From: JAOPZW01 sp963806015
GTDB lineage: Bacteria > Actinomycetota > Thermoleophilia > Solirubrobacterales > Solirubrobacteraceae
Length of the DNA: 64,000 nt
Direction: 5' to 3'
NCBI GenBank assembly: GCA_963806015.1
Contig: CAWDWM010000010.1
Coordinates: 124,001 to 188,000, forward strand
In this document: piece by piece, positions 35,445 to 44,044 of the stretch
Layout: the number at the start of each line of letters is the position of its first letter
How positions within the stretch are numbered: the stretch's first letter is position 1
Made by a program: the position numbers and the translations under genes
Notes under the pieces: generated by a model
Database searches by the model: none
The model's input: the letters and a program-made list of their open reading frames with translations, nothing else
What the model was told of the DNA's origin: nothing

Positions 35445-36311
35445 CTAACGCCGTGCGGCGGTGGCCATCCGCCGCGCGGCGCGCAGTGCGAGCAGGGCCG
35501 CCACGTTGCGGTCCCGCTCGCGTCCCACGGCGGCGCGCAGGCCGAAGGTCAGAGCCTGCGCGCCGTCGTCTATTCGCAGGGCCCGCGCGCCCCGGCGCGC
35601 ACCGACCACCTCGCGCCGCCGGCGCGCCTGCAGGTCGAACGCCTCGCCGCCGAACGCGCGCGCCGTGCTGTGACCGCCCAGGTGGCGCAGCACGACCTCG
35701 GGATGCAGGACCGTGGGCACGCCCGCGGCGCGGGCACGCAGGCACAGGTCCATGTCCTCGTAGAACAGGAACACGCCCGGGTCGAACGGCCCCAGCCGGC
35801 GCAGCAGCGCGGTCGGCGCCGCCAGGCAGGCGGCGATCGCCCAGCCCACGCGACGCGGCCGGCGCGCGCGGTGGGGCTGCGGCAGCGCACGCGTCGGCAG
35901 CACGGCGCGCAGCAGCGCCCCAGGGCCACCCGGGAGCGGGTGGGCGCTGCGCTGCAGCGCACCGTCGGCCTCGACGAGCCGCGGGACGAGCAGCGCCTCG
36001 ACCCCGCGGGCGCGGGCAGCCAGCGCGGCGAGCCCGGCGTCGCGCAGCTCGCAGTCGGGGTTGAGCAGGACGGTCACGTCGTGGCGCGCCTGGGCCACGC
36101 CGGCGTTGCACGCGGCCCCGAAGCCCCGGTTGCCGTCGAGCACGATCACCTCCGCGCCGGCTGCCGTCGCGAGCGCGGGCCCGTCGTCGTGCGAGCCCGA
36201 GTCGACGGCCACGACCTGCGTGTCGGCGGGCAGGTGGTCGCGGACGGAGCGCAGCAGCGCCGCCAGCTCGGGCGCCGAATCGTGCAGGACGGTGACGATC
36301 GTGAAGCTCAC
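35445..36311 (-). CDS. Family 2 glycosyltransferase
   Basis: 288 residues. GT-A fold start FTIVTVLHDSAPELAALLRS at residue 3, VAVDSGSHDDG near 35, LDGNRGFGAACNAGVAQ near 57 and the DxD-like LLNPDCEL near 82. Acceptor-side motif FLFYEDMDLCLRARAAGVPT near 180 is typical of rhamnosyl/GalF transferases. It acts at the cytosolic face in polysaccharide assembly. It is coupled by four bases to the upstream GT4 gene. Confidence 0.92.
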   Translation of the reverse strand: MSFTIVTVLHDSAPELAALLRSVRDHLPADTQVVAVDSGSHDDGPALATAAGAEVIVLDGNRGFGAACNAGVAQARHDVTVLLNPDCELRDAGLAALAARARGVEALLVPRLVEADGALQRSAHPLPGGPGALLRAVLPTRALPQPHRARRPRRVGWAIAACLAAPTALLRRLGPFDPGVFLFYEDMDLCLRARAAGVPTVLHPEVVLRHLGGHSTARAFGGEAFDLQARRRREVVGARRGARALRIDDGAQALTFGLRAAVGRERDRNVAALLALRAARRMATAARR

Positions 36312-37303
36312 GCGGCGGCGTCGGCGAGCAGCGCATGCAGGGCGCCGGCCGCGCGCTCCCAGGTGTATCGGGCCGCGCGGTCGCGCGCGGCGGCGCCCAG
36401 GCGTCCGCGCAGGTCCTCGTCGCGGCCGATGCGCAGCAGGGCATCGGCCAGCGCGCCGGCGTCGCCGGCGGGGACGCGCAGCGCCGCGTCGCCCAGCGTC
36501 TCGGCGAAGCAGGGCAGGTCGCTGACCACCGCCGGGGTGCCGTGGGCGGCCGCCTCCAGCGGCGGGAGCCCGAAACCTTCCAGGTGCGACGGCGCCACCA
36601 CGGCCAGCGCGCCGGCGTAGAGCGCGGCCAGCTCGGCGTCATTCACCCGGCGCAGGCCGTGGCCGACCATGACCAGCTCGGCGTCGAGCCCGCGCGCCTG
36701 AGCGCTGACGTGAGCGGCGGTGACGACGCCGAGCGCCTTGCGCGGCTCGTGGGCGCCGACGAAGAGCAGATAGCGCCCAGGGTGCGGGGCCGCCGGCAGC
36801 GCCCTGATGCCCGGCGCGACGACGGTGACCTGCACGCCCCAGGCGGCGCGCAGCTCGGCCGCGACCGCGTGGGAGTCGGCGGTGACGTGCGCTGCGTCGC
36901 GGGCCAGCGCGCGGGGCCGGGCGAGGGCGTGCCAGGCGCGCTCGTAGGCGCTGAAGTCGTGGGGACGGCGCTCCCAGGAGCGGTCGTGGACGGTGAGCAC
37001 GTACGGCGCGCCGGGCGCGACGGGCGCCGGGGCGGGCAGCCAGACGACGTCGGCGCCGCCGACCAGCTCGGCCAGCGTCGGGCGTCCAGCCAGCGCCGCG
37101 GCGGCGAAGAGGGCGCGCCCCGAGAGGCGATGGCGCACGAGCGTCACGCGCGGGTGGACCGGGACGATCGGCACGCGGCCGGGGACGAAGGCGAGCCACT
37201 CGTCATCGCCGAAGCCATCGGCCATCGCCGCCAGCAGCTCGCGCGTGAAGCGCGCCACGCCGCGCCCGGCGAGCAGGGCGCGCGCGTCGACACCCACCTT
37301 CAT
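36308..37303 (-). CDS. Family 4 glycosyltransferase
   Basis: 331 residues from ATG 37303; a GTG two codons upstream is possible. GT-B fold: VGVDARALLAGRGVARFTRE at residue 3, VLTVHDRSWERRPHDFS near 120, LLFVGAHEPRKALGVV near 187 and the donor-binding VVAPSHLEGFGLPPLEAAAH near 236, with the E-x7-E motif. It is probably a mannosyl- or similar transferase in the polysaccharide locus. Divergent from the next GT4 gene by about 30 bases. Confidence 0.92.
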   Translation of the reverse strand: MKVGVDARALLAGRGVARFTRELLAAMADGFGDDEWLAFVPGRVPIVPVHPRVTLVRHRLSGRALFAAAALAGRPTLAELVGGADVVWLPAPAPVAPGAPYVLTVHDRSWERRPHDFSAYERAWHALARPRALARDAAHVTADSHAVAAELRAAWGVQVTVVAPGIRALPAAPHPGRYLLFVGAHEPRKALGVVTAAHVSAQARGLDAELVMVGHGLRRVNDAELAALYAGALAVVAPSHLEGFGLPPLEAAAHGTPAVVSDLPCFAETLGDAALRVPAGDAGALADALLRIGRDEDLRGRLGAAARDRAARYTWERAAGALHALLADAAA

Positions 37304-37333
37304 CGTCACCGGACGGTATAGGCTCGCGCGCCT

Positions 37334-38491
37334 ATGCAGGAGGGATCACGGGTCGCCTTGGTGCACGACTTCCTCGTGGACGTGCGCGGGGCAGAGCGCG
37401 TGTTCCTTGCCGTCTGCGACCTCTTCGAGGGGGCCGACCTCTTCACCGCCGTCTACGACGAGGAGGGGACAGAGGGCCGCTTCGCGCACCGCACGGTGCA
37501 CACGTCCTACCTCCAGCGCCTGCGGCCCAACGCCCGCACCTTCCGCGCGCTGCTGCCGCTGTATCCGGCTGCGATGGAGTCGCTGGACCTGCGCGGCTAC
37601 GACCTGGTCATCTCGAGCTCGAGCGCGTGGGCGCACGGCGTCATCCCCGACGAGGACGCCGTTCACGTCTGCTACTGCCACAACCCCTTCCGCTACGCGT
37701 GGAACGCGCGCCAGGAGACCCTGGCCGCACGCGGCCCGGTGGGGCGTGCGGCGCTGGGGGCGGTGTTCCAGCGCTGGCGCCAGTGGGACTGGATCGCCGC
37801 CCAGCGCGTCGACGCCTACCTCGCCAACTCGCACACGACCAAGCGGCGCGTCGCGCGCTACTTCGGCCGCGACGCGACGGTGCTGCACCCGCCGGTCGAC
37901 GTCGAGCGCTTCACCCCGTCCGCGCCGGGCGAGGCCTACGTCGTGCTCTCGGAGCTGATGGCGCACAAGCGCATCGAGGTCGCGTTGCGGGCGTTCAACG
38001 AGCTGCGCCTGCCCCTGGTGGTGGTGGGCAACGGCCCCGACGCCCGGCGCCTGCATCGGCTGGCGGGGCCGACGATCAGCTTCGCCGGCCGCGTCAGCGA
38101 CGCCGAGGCGGCGCGCATCCTGGCGCGCAGCCGGGCGCTCGTCGTCACCGCGACCGAGGAGTTCGGCATCGCCGCGGTCGAGGCGCAGGCCGCCGGGCGT
38201 CCCGTCATCGCCCTGCACGAGGGCGGTGTTCGCGAGACCGTGATCGAGGGCGAGACGGGGATCTTCTTCGACACGCCGGAGCCCGCGGCGCTGGCCGAGG
38301 CCGTGCTGGCCTTCGATGCGCTCGCCGTCGATCCCGCCGCCTGCGTGGCCAGCGCACGGCGTTTCGACACCGCCCATTTCCGCCGCGGGCTGCGCTCCGT
38401 GGTCGAGCTCGCGCTCGACGGGCTGGGTTCGCGCCGCGCTGCGCGCCGGCGGCCGCCACGCCGCGCCCGCGGCCTGGCCCGCCCCGTCTGA
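37334..38491 (+). CDS. Family 4 glycosyltransferase
   Basis: 385 residues, full length for GT4. RVALVHDFLVDVRGAERVFL at residue 6 is the classic first strand, VCYCHNPFRYAWNARQ near 111, HPPVDVERFTP near 190 and the donor site ATEEFGIAAVEAQAAGRPVI near 276 follow. TAGGCT lies nine bases before the ATG, a short-leader promoter. The basic C-terminal tail (RRAARRRPPRRARG) may bind membrane lipid. Likely a sugar transferase in wall or capsule assembly. Confidence 0.92.
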   Translation: MQEGSRVALVHDFLVDVRGAERVFLAVCDLFEGADLFTAVYDEEGTEGRFAHRTVHTSYLQRLRPNARTFRALLPLYPAAMESLDLRGYDLVISSSSAWAHGVIPDEDAVHVCYCHNPFRYAWNARQETLAARGPVGRAALGAVFQRWRQWDWIAAQRVDAYLANSHTTKRRVARYFGRDATVLHPPVDVERFTPSAPGEAYVVLSELMAHKRIEVALRAFNELRLPLVVVGNGPDARRLHRLAGPTISFAGRVSDAEAARILARSRALVVTATEEFGIAAVEAQAAGRPVIALHEGGVRETVIEGETGIFFDTPEPAALAEAVLAFDALAVDPAACVASARRFDTAHFRRGLRSVVELALDGLGSRRAARRRPPRRARGLARPV

Positions 38492-38519
38492 CCGCGGCCT
38501 GGACTCCTACAGGACGGTT

Positions 38520-40604
38520 ATGCGACCCTCGGGCGGCATGGTCGCCGAGCCCACCGTCATCCGTGGCGCCTGTCCACACGACTGCCCGGACACCTGTGCC
38601 TGGGAGGTCACCGTCCGCGACGGCGTGGCCGAGAAGCTCGTCGGCGTCAAGGAGCATCCGTTCACGCGGGGTGGCCTGTGCGCGAAGGTCAGCCACTTCC
38701 TCGAGCGCACCTACAGCCCCGATCGGCTGCGCCATCCGCTGATCCGCACAGGCCCCAAGGGCGAAGGCGCGTTCGCGCGCGCTTCGTGGGACGAGGCGCT
38801 CGCGCATATCGCCGAGCGGCTGGGCGCGGTCGTCGCCGAGCACGGCGGGGAGGCGGTGCTGCCCTACAGCTTCGCGGGCACCCAGGGGCTGGTCCAGGGC
38901 GCATCGATGGACCGGCGCTTCTTCGCCCGGCTGGGCGCCTGCCGGCTGGAGCGCACGATCTGCGGGCAGGCGGCGGCCGCCGGGCAGCTCGAGGCCGCGG
39001 GGACGCTGGTCGGGCTGCGCCCCGACGATCTCGCCCACAGCCGCTTCATCGTGCTGTGGGGGACGAACACGATCGTCACCAACCTGCACCAATGGCCGAT
39101 CGTGCAGGCCGCGCGCAAGGCCGGGGCGCGGGTGGTGGTCATCGATCCCCTGCGCACGCGCACCGCGGCCGCGGCCGACTGGCACGTGCGCCCGCTGCCG
39201 GGAACCGACGCGGCGCTGGCGCTCGGGCTGATGCACGTGATCGTGGCCGAGGGCCTGCACGATGCCGAGTACGTCGCCGATCACACCGAGGGCTTCGAGC
39301 GGCTCGCGGCCGAGCTCACGCAGTGGCCGCCGGAGCGCACCGAGGCGGTGACGGGCGTGCCCGCCGAGGAGGTCGTGGCGCTCGCCCGCGCCTACGCCAC
39401 CACCCGCCCGGCCGCCATCCGCCGGCTGATCGGGATCGAGCACCATCGCGAGGGGGCGCGGATGGTGCGCACGATCGCCTGCCTGCCCGCGCTGACCGGT
39501 GCGTGGCGCGATCGCGGCGGCGGCATCCTCGGCCCGACCGCGTGGGCCGCCTACAGCCCGCTCGATCAGGACGCGCTCACCGGCCCGCAACCGGACACCC
39601 GGCGCGTGAACATGGTCCGCCTCGCGCACGCCCTGAACGACCTCGACCCGCCGATCCACGCCCTCGTGGTCTACAACTCCAACCCGGCCACCACGGCGCC
39701 CGACAGCACGCGCGTTCGGAGCGGCCTGGCGCGCCAGGACCTCTTCACCGTCGTGCTGGAGCACTTCCTCACGGACACGGCCCGCTACGCCGACGTCGTG
39801 CTGCCGGCCACCACCCAGGTCGAGCACGTCGACCTCGTGCCCTCCTGGGGCCACACCTACATCACCTACAACGAGCCGGCGATCGCGCCGGTCGGCGAGG
39901 CGCTGCCCAACACCGAGATCTTCCGCCGGCTGGCGGCGGCGATGGGCTTCGACGACCCGGCCTTCGCCGCCACTGACGAAGAGCTGGCGCGCGCGCTCGT
40001 CGCCGGCGCGCGGGCGCCGCTGGACACCGTCGACTTCGAGCGCCTGCGCGCCGTCGGCTGGGCCGAGGCGGACCTGCCGGAGGACTTCAGGCCCTTCGCG
40101 CACGGCGGCTTCGGGACGCCCTCCGGACGTCTGCGACTGTGGTCGGACGATCTGCCGCCCGGCTTCGACCCGCCGCCGGGCGACGACGAGCCGCTGGCCC
40201 TGATGACGGCCAAGAGCGCCCACCACTTCCTCAACTCGACCTACGCCAACCTGCCGCGCCACCTCGCCGGCGAGGGCGAGCCGATGCTCGACCTGCACGC
40301 CGACGACGCCGCGGCGCGCGGCATCGCCGACGGCGACGTGGTCCGGGTGTACAACACCCGCGGCGAGGTCGTCGCGCGCGCCCGGATCGGGGACGTCGTC
40401 GGTCGCGGCGTGGTGGCACTGCCCTCGGGGTGGTGGGCCTCGCGCAGCCCAGGTGGCACCATGGCGAACGCATTGACGACCGACGAGCTCACCGACCGCG
40501 GCGGCGGCGGTGCCTTCCATTCCGCCCGCGTCGAGGTCGAGCCGGTGCTCGCGCCGGTCGCCGAAGGCGCCAACCTGGCAACTCATCCAGCGGAGGTCCC
40601 ATGA
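38520..40604 (+). CDS. Molybdopterin-dependent oxidoreductase (bis-MGD, 4Fe-4S)
   Basis: 694 residues from ATG 38520; a second ATG six codons on is possible. The N-terminal CPHDCPDTC at about residue 18 with GGLCAKV near 53 is the [4Fe-4S] site. Three Mo-bis-MGD-binding regions follow: SYSFAGTQG-like near 120, GTNTIVTNLHQWP near 180 and the C-terminal LMTAKSAHHFLNSTYANLPR near 562. Length and layout fit the single-subunit thiosulfate/formate-type COG0243 branch; the substrate is unknown. A partner electron carrier is not adjacent. It overlaps the Hcp-like gene by four bases. Confidence 0.92.
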   Translation: MRPSGGMVAEPTVIRGACPHDCPDTCAWEVTVRDGVAEKLVGVKEHPFTRGGLCAKVSHFLERTYSPDRLRHPLIRTGPKGEGAFARASWDEALAHIAERLGAVVAEHGGEAVLPYSFAGTQGLVQGASMDRRFFARLGACRLERTICGQAAAAGQLEAAGTLVGLRPDDLAHSRFIVLWGTNTIVTNLHQWPIVQAARKAGARVVVIDPLRTRTAAAADWHVRPLPGTDAALALGLMHVIVAEGLHDAEYVADHTEGFERLAAELTQWPPERTEAVTGVPAEEVVALARAYATTRPAAIRRLIGIEHHREGARMVRTIACLPALTGAWRDRGGGILGPTAWAAYSPLDQDALTGPQPDTRRVNMVRLAHALNDLDPPIHALVVYNSNPATTAPDSTRVRSGLARQDLFTVVLEHFLTDTARYADVVLPATTQVEHVDLVPSWGHTYITYNEPAIAPVGEALPNTEIFRRLAAAMGFDDPAFAATDEELARALVAGARAPLDTVDFERLRAVGWAEADLPEDFRPFAHGGFGTPSGRLRLWSDDLPPGFDPPPGDDEPLALMTAKSAHHFLNSTYANLPRHLAGEGEPMLDLHADDAAARGIADGDVVRVYNTRGEVVARARIGDVVGRGVVALPSGWWASRSPGGTMANALTTDELTDRGGGGAFHSARVEVEPVLAPVAEGANLATHPAEVP

Positions 40605-41437
40605 CCAGGAGCCGACTCTTCAAGCTCGCGCTGCCGGCCGTCGTCGCGCTCGGCGCGGGCACGGCGGTGGCGATCGCGGCGATCCCGTCGACGTCGGACG
40701 GCCTCATCCACGGCTGCTATCTCACGACCACCACCACCGGCCAGACCATCGGCCAGCTCCGCGTGATAGACGCGGATACGACCCCGAACTGCGCGACCAA
40801 CGAGGCGACGCTCACGTGGAACCAGCAGGGTCCCACGGGCCCCCAGGGCGACCCCGGCCCGCCCGGCGACAGCGGAAGCGGCAGCGGGACGGACACCTCC
40901 GGCGGCGGAGGCTTCGGGAGCGGCGGCGCCTCACCGTTCGACACCTCCCAGGCCGGCGGCCCCTCGGCCGACATCTTCCTCGCGCTCGACGGCATCCCGG
41001 GCGACAGCGCCGATGCCGGCCACAAGAACGAGATCTCCATCGAGTCCTTCGCCTTCCTGGCCAAGCGCCCGACCGCCACGCCCGGCGCCACCAAGCTCAC
41101 CTCGCTGCGCCTGGACAAGGTCTACGACGTGTCGTCGCCCAGGCTCTTCGCGGCCGCGACCAGCGGGCGGCGCATCAAGAGCGCGATCCTCACCTTCAGC
41201 ACCAGCAGCGACCCGTCGGGCACCGACGTCCTCACCTACAAGCTCAGCGACGTCACCGTCACGAGCTACGAGCAGGGCGGTGTCAATCCGGACACCAAGC
41301 CGCTGGGCTCGCTGGAGGAGGAGATCGGCCTGAGGGCCGCCCGGGTGTCGGTCAGCGAGAAGCGGCTCGGCGCGAACGGCAAGCCCAGCGCGCCGGTGAC
41401 CGCGACCTGGCAGGTGCCCAAGGCGTCCAAGCGCTAG
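40601..41437 (+). CDS. Secreted Hcp-fold protein with collagen-like linker
   Basis: 278 residues; ATGA overlap with the oxidoreductase and GGAGG just upstream. Signal peptide (LALPAVVALGAGTAVAIA), a short N-terminal domain with TWNQQGPTGPQGDPGPPGD near residues 72-90, a Gly-Ser linker, and then a domain from about 115 (DIFLALDGIPGDSADAGHKN, IESFAF, FTTSSDP-like FSTSSDPSG, YKLSDVTVTSYEQGG) with the Hcp1 pattern of type VI secretion tube proteins. Actinobacteria lack type VI machines, so it is more likely a structural or surface Hcp-fold protein, as seen in other non-T6SS bacteria. It ends at a stop shared with the convergent ABC permease. Confidence 0.82.
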   Translation: MTRSRLFKLALPAVVALGAGTAVAIAAIPSTSDGLIHGCYLTTTTTGQTIGQLRVIDADTTPNCATNEATLTWNQQGPTGPQGDPGPPGDSGSGSGTDTSGGGGFGSGGASPFDTSQAGGPSADIFLALDGIPGDSADAGHKNEISIESFAFLAKRPTATPGATKLTSLRLDKVYDVSSPRLFAAATSGRRIKSAILTFSTSSDPSGTDVLTYKLSDVTVTSYEQGGVNPDTKPLGSLEEEIGLRAARVSVSEKRLGANGKPSAPVTATWQVPKASKR

Positions 41438-42288
41438 AGGTCGCGCCGCCCGAACACGAACGCGCCCAGGAGCGCGACCAGCCCCAGGTACACGACGATC
41501 CACGGCAGCAGCAGCGCGCCGGCGTCGTGTGAGCCGCCGAGCGGCCCGAGCTGGACGATGGCGCCCGTGACCCCGGGGATGTCCTGGACCAGCAGGCGCA
41601 GGGCGTCGCGGTAGAGCGCCTCGAAGGGCAGCGCCCACGATGCGGTGTTGGCGATCGTCTGCAGGGTGTTCGAGTTCAGTGCGTCGCCGATCGAGCCCAG
41701 CAGGCCCGCCAGGAGGCCCGCGCCGAAGATCATGAGCACGCCGATCCCGTTGGCGGTCGCCGTCAGGAAGATCGAGCCCAGCAGCGACAGCGCCGCCACC
41801 ACGACGACCCCGAGGGCGAGGCGCAGGCCGGCGCCGACGGGCGACTGCGGCCACCAGTCGCCGGTGATCCCGGTGATGACCACGGCGCCCGCGTAGACCA
41901 CGCCGACGTAGGTGAAGGCGACCGCGGCCGCGGCCAGGAAGCGCCCGGCCAGGTACTGGTGGCGGCCGAGGGGACGGACGATCAGCGGCTGCAGCAGCCC
42001 GGTCTCGGCGTCACCGCGGACCGCCGAGAGGGTGAGGAAGACGGCCAGCACGGCCCCGAGGAAGAGCGTGCCGAACATCGCCAGACCGAGCAGGGTGGCG
42101 CCCGCCAGCGTGCGTGCGTCGAGGCCGAACTCGTTGTTGCCGAAGCCGGTGACGTCCTGGAACAGCTCGCTCGCGCCCCACGTGTAGAGGCCGCCGAAAG
42201 CCAGCGTGAGCACGACGACGACCGCGAACACGCGCCGGCGCAACGACTCGCGCAGCGCGTAGGCGGCGACGACGAGGACGCCGTTCAC
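41434..42288 (-). CDS. ABC-2 type permease
   Basis: 284 residues with six membrane helices (helix starts near residues 18, 64, 110, 145, 180 and 260). AETGLLQPLIVRPLGRHQYL near 95 is the cytosolic loop of ABC-2 permeases. It pairs with the ATPase encoded upstream with a four-base overlap to form an exporter. The substrate is not inferable. The stop codon overlaps the Hcp-like stop on the other strand. Confidence 0.9.
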   Translation of the reverse strand: MNGVLVVAAYALRESLRRRVFAVVVVLTLAFGGLYTWGASELFQDVTGFGNNEFGLDARTLAGATLLGLAMFGTLFLGAVLAVFLTLSAVRGDAETGLLQPLIVRPLGRHQYLAGRFLAAAAVAFTYVGVVYAGAVVITGITGDWWPQSPVGAGLRLALGVVVVAALSLLGSIFLTATANGIGVLMIFGAGLLAGLLGSIGDALNSNTLQTIANTASWALPFEALYRDALRLLVQDIPGVTGAIVQLGPLGGSHDAGALLLPWIVVYLGLVALLGAFVFGRRDL

Positions 42289-43127
42289 GGCCCGTCGGGC
42301 TCCACGACCGCGAGATAGGCGTCCTCCAGCGACGAGCGCACGAGGCGGACGTCGTAGATGCGCTCGCCGGCGGCCACCAGGCGCTCGACGATCGCGGGCA
42401 CGTCGTCGCGGGTGGAGCCCTCGAAGCTCTGCGTGCCGGTCGCCGTCTCGACCTCGACGCCACGCGGGCGGGAGAGCTCGTCCGGGCGCCCCTCGGCCAT
42501 CAGCTCGCCGTGGTCGATGATCGCCACGCGGTCACAGACGCGCTCGACCTCGCTGAGCAGGTGGGTGTTGAGCAGCACGGCGACGCCGCGCCGGCGCAGC
42601 TCGGCCAGCAGGTCGCGCACGATCCGCCGCCCGACGGGGTCCAGCGCGCTCGTGGGCTCGTCGAGCAGCAGCAAGCGCGGCCCGCCGATCAGCGCCTGCG
42701 CGATCCCGAGGCGCTGCTGCATGCCCTTCGACATCGCCTCGACCCGGCGCCCGCCCTCGTCGCCGAGCCCGACCAGCCCCAGCAGCTCGGCGCGCTCGGC
42801 CGCACCGCCCGTCGAGCCCGACAGGCGCTGATGCAGGTGCAGCAACTCGTCGGCGGTGGCCCATCCGGGGAAGCGGAAGAGCTCGGCCAGATAGCCGAGC
42901 GCCCGGCGCGCGGCCGGCGAGCCGGCGGCGGCCCCGCACACGCGCACGGTGCCTCCCGAGGGCCGCACGAGGCCGGCCGCGCTCTTGACCAGCGTCGACT
43001 TGCCGGCCCCGTTGGGGCCCAGCAGGCCGACGAGCTCGGCCTCGGCGACGGTCAGATCGACTCCACGCAGCGCGGCGGTGGCGCCGTAGCGCTTGGCCAA
43101 GCCCTGGACCTCGAGCGCAAGCGTCAC
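42285..43127 (-). CDS. ABC transporter ATPase
   Basis: 280 residues, GTG start. Walker A GLLGPNGAGKSTLVKSAAG near residue 34, signature MSKGMQQRLGIAQALIGGP near 132 and Walker B LLLLDEPTSALDP near 152 are complete. The long C-terminal part (TGTQSFEGSTRDDVPAIVER) is normal for ABC-2 exporters. Partner of the permease downstream; its start is 30 bases from the divergent GNAT gene. Confidence 0.93.
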   Translation of the reverse strand: MTLALEVQGLAKRYGATAALRGVDLTVAEAELVGLLGPNGAGKSTLVKSAAGLVRPSGGTVRVCGAAAGSPAARRALGYLAELFRFPGWATADELLHLHQRLSGSTGGAAERAELLGLVGLGDEGGRRVEAMSKGMQQRLGIAQALIGGPRLLLLDEPTSALDPVGRRIVRDLLAELRRRGVAVLLNTHLLSEVERVCDRVAIIDHGELMAEGRPDELSRPRGVEVETATGTQSFEGSTRDDVPAIVERLVAAGERIYDVRLVRSSLEDAYLAVVEPDGP

Positions 43128-43143
43128 GAGCGGCGCCGGACGA

Positions 43144-43149
43144 TACCGT
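43144..43149 (+). promoter_or_regulatory. -10 element of the GNAT gene
   Basis: TACCGT, eight bases before the GTG start. The same TA-box and an identical GCGCCGCC follow-on precede the next gene (TAGCGT at 43662-43667). Confidence 0.45.
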
Positions 43150-43157
43150 GCGCCGCC

Positions 43158-43664
43158 GTGTCGACCGTTCGCATCCGCCCCGGCGCCGCCGCCGATGCGC
43201 CGCTCGTGCTCGCGCTCTTCGACGAGGCCGTCGTCTGGCTCGTCGCCCGTGGACAGCCCGACCAGTGGGGCACCGTGCCGTGGTCGCAGCGCCCCAGCGC
43301 GGTCGGGCACGTCAAGGCGTGGGCGCACGGCCCGGGCCTCCGCATCGCGCAAGACCCCGACGCGACGCCGCTCGGCGCGCTCGTCCTCGGCGCGCGCCCG
43401 CCGCACGTGGAGCCGATCGACGAGCGCGAGCGCTACATCGAGGCGCTCGTGACCTCGCGCCGGCACGCCGGCCGCGGCATCGGCGCCCTGCTCGTGGCTG
43501 CTGCGGTGAAGGAGGCGCGCGACGCCGGCGCCGCCGTGCTGCGCGTCGACTGCTGGGCGGGCGCGCCGCCGCTGGTGGCGTGGTACGAGCTCCAGGGCTT
43601 CGTGCGCTCGGGGACGTTCGACGTCGGCGGCTGGATCGGGCAGGTCTTCACGATGGCGCTGTAG
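43158..43664 (+). CDS. GNAT acetyltransferase
   Basis: 168 residues, GTG start. VRIRPGAAADAPLVLALFDE is the normal GNAT N-terminus, RYIEALVTSRRHAGRGIGALLVAA near residues 95-118 (given here in parts: RYIEALVTSRRH and GRGIGALL) is the acetyl-CoA site, and WYELQGFVRSGTF near 150 is the C-terminal strand. Substrate unknown. It has its own TACCGT box. Confidence 0.87.
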   Translation: MSTVRIRPGAAADAPLVLALFDEAVVWLVARGQPDQWGTVPWSQRPSAVGHVKAWAHGPGLRIAQDPDATPLGALVLGARPPHVEPIDERERYIEALVTSRRHAGRGIGALLVAAAVKEARDAGAAVLRVDCWAGAPPLVAWYELQGFVRSGTFDVGGWIGQVFTMAL

Positions 43665-43675
43665 CGTGCGCCGCC

Positions 43676-44044
43676 ATGGCCGCCCGCCTGCTCCTGCTGG
43701 GCCTCGTCGTGGTCGGCGCGGTCGTCGCGGTCCACGCGCTGCGCACCGATCATCGCTGCGCGGAGGTCAAGACGGCGGCCGCCCACGGCCCCCTGAACCA
43801 GCCGGCCGTCGTCGCCCGCGAAGCGGCGGAGCGCTGCGGCGACCCGCGCGACCGTGCCGTGGTCGCCCTGGTGCTCGTGGCACACCGGCAGCGCGGCGCG
43901 GCGCTCGACCTCGCGCGCCGGATGACGCGCTCGAGCCCCGACGACTACCTGGGATGGCTCGTCGTCTGGCGGCTGACGGGGGCTCGCGACGCCCTGGCGC
44001 GGGCGCACGCGCTCAACCCCCGCGGCACGCCTAGCGCTCCTTGA
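43676..44044 (+). CDS. Small protein with signal anchor
   Basis: 122 residues. N-terminal hydrophobic segment ARLLLLGLVVVGAVVAVHAL acts as a signal or anchor, followed by a helical domain with two cysteines (HRCAEV and AERCGD) about 25 residues apart, looking like a pair of short helical repeats (DYLGWLVVWRLTGARDALAR). It lies on the same strand as the GNAT gene after 11 bases, with TAGCGT and GCGCCGCC before its ATG. I do not recognise the family. It overlaps the acyltransferase gene by 14 bases. Confidence 0.72.
   Translation: MAARLLLLGLVVVGAVVAVHALRTDHRCAEVKTAAAHGPLNQPAVVAREAAERCGDPRDRAVVALVLVAHRQRGAALDLARRMTRSSPDDYLGWLVVWRLTGARDALARAHALNPRGTPSAP

Noticed and set aside
40601..41437. Type VI secretion locus
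   Set aside because: Only one Hcp-fold gene is present, with a signal peptide; no sheath, baseplate or ClpV genes are nearby.
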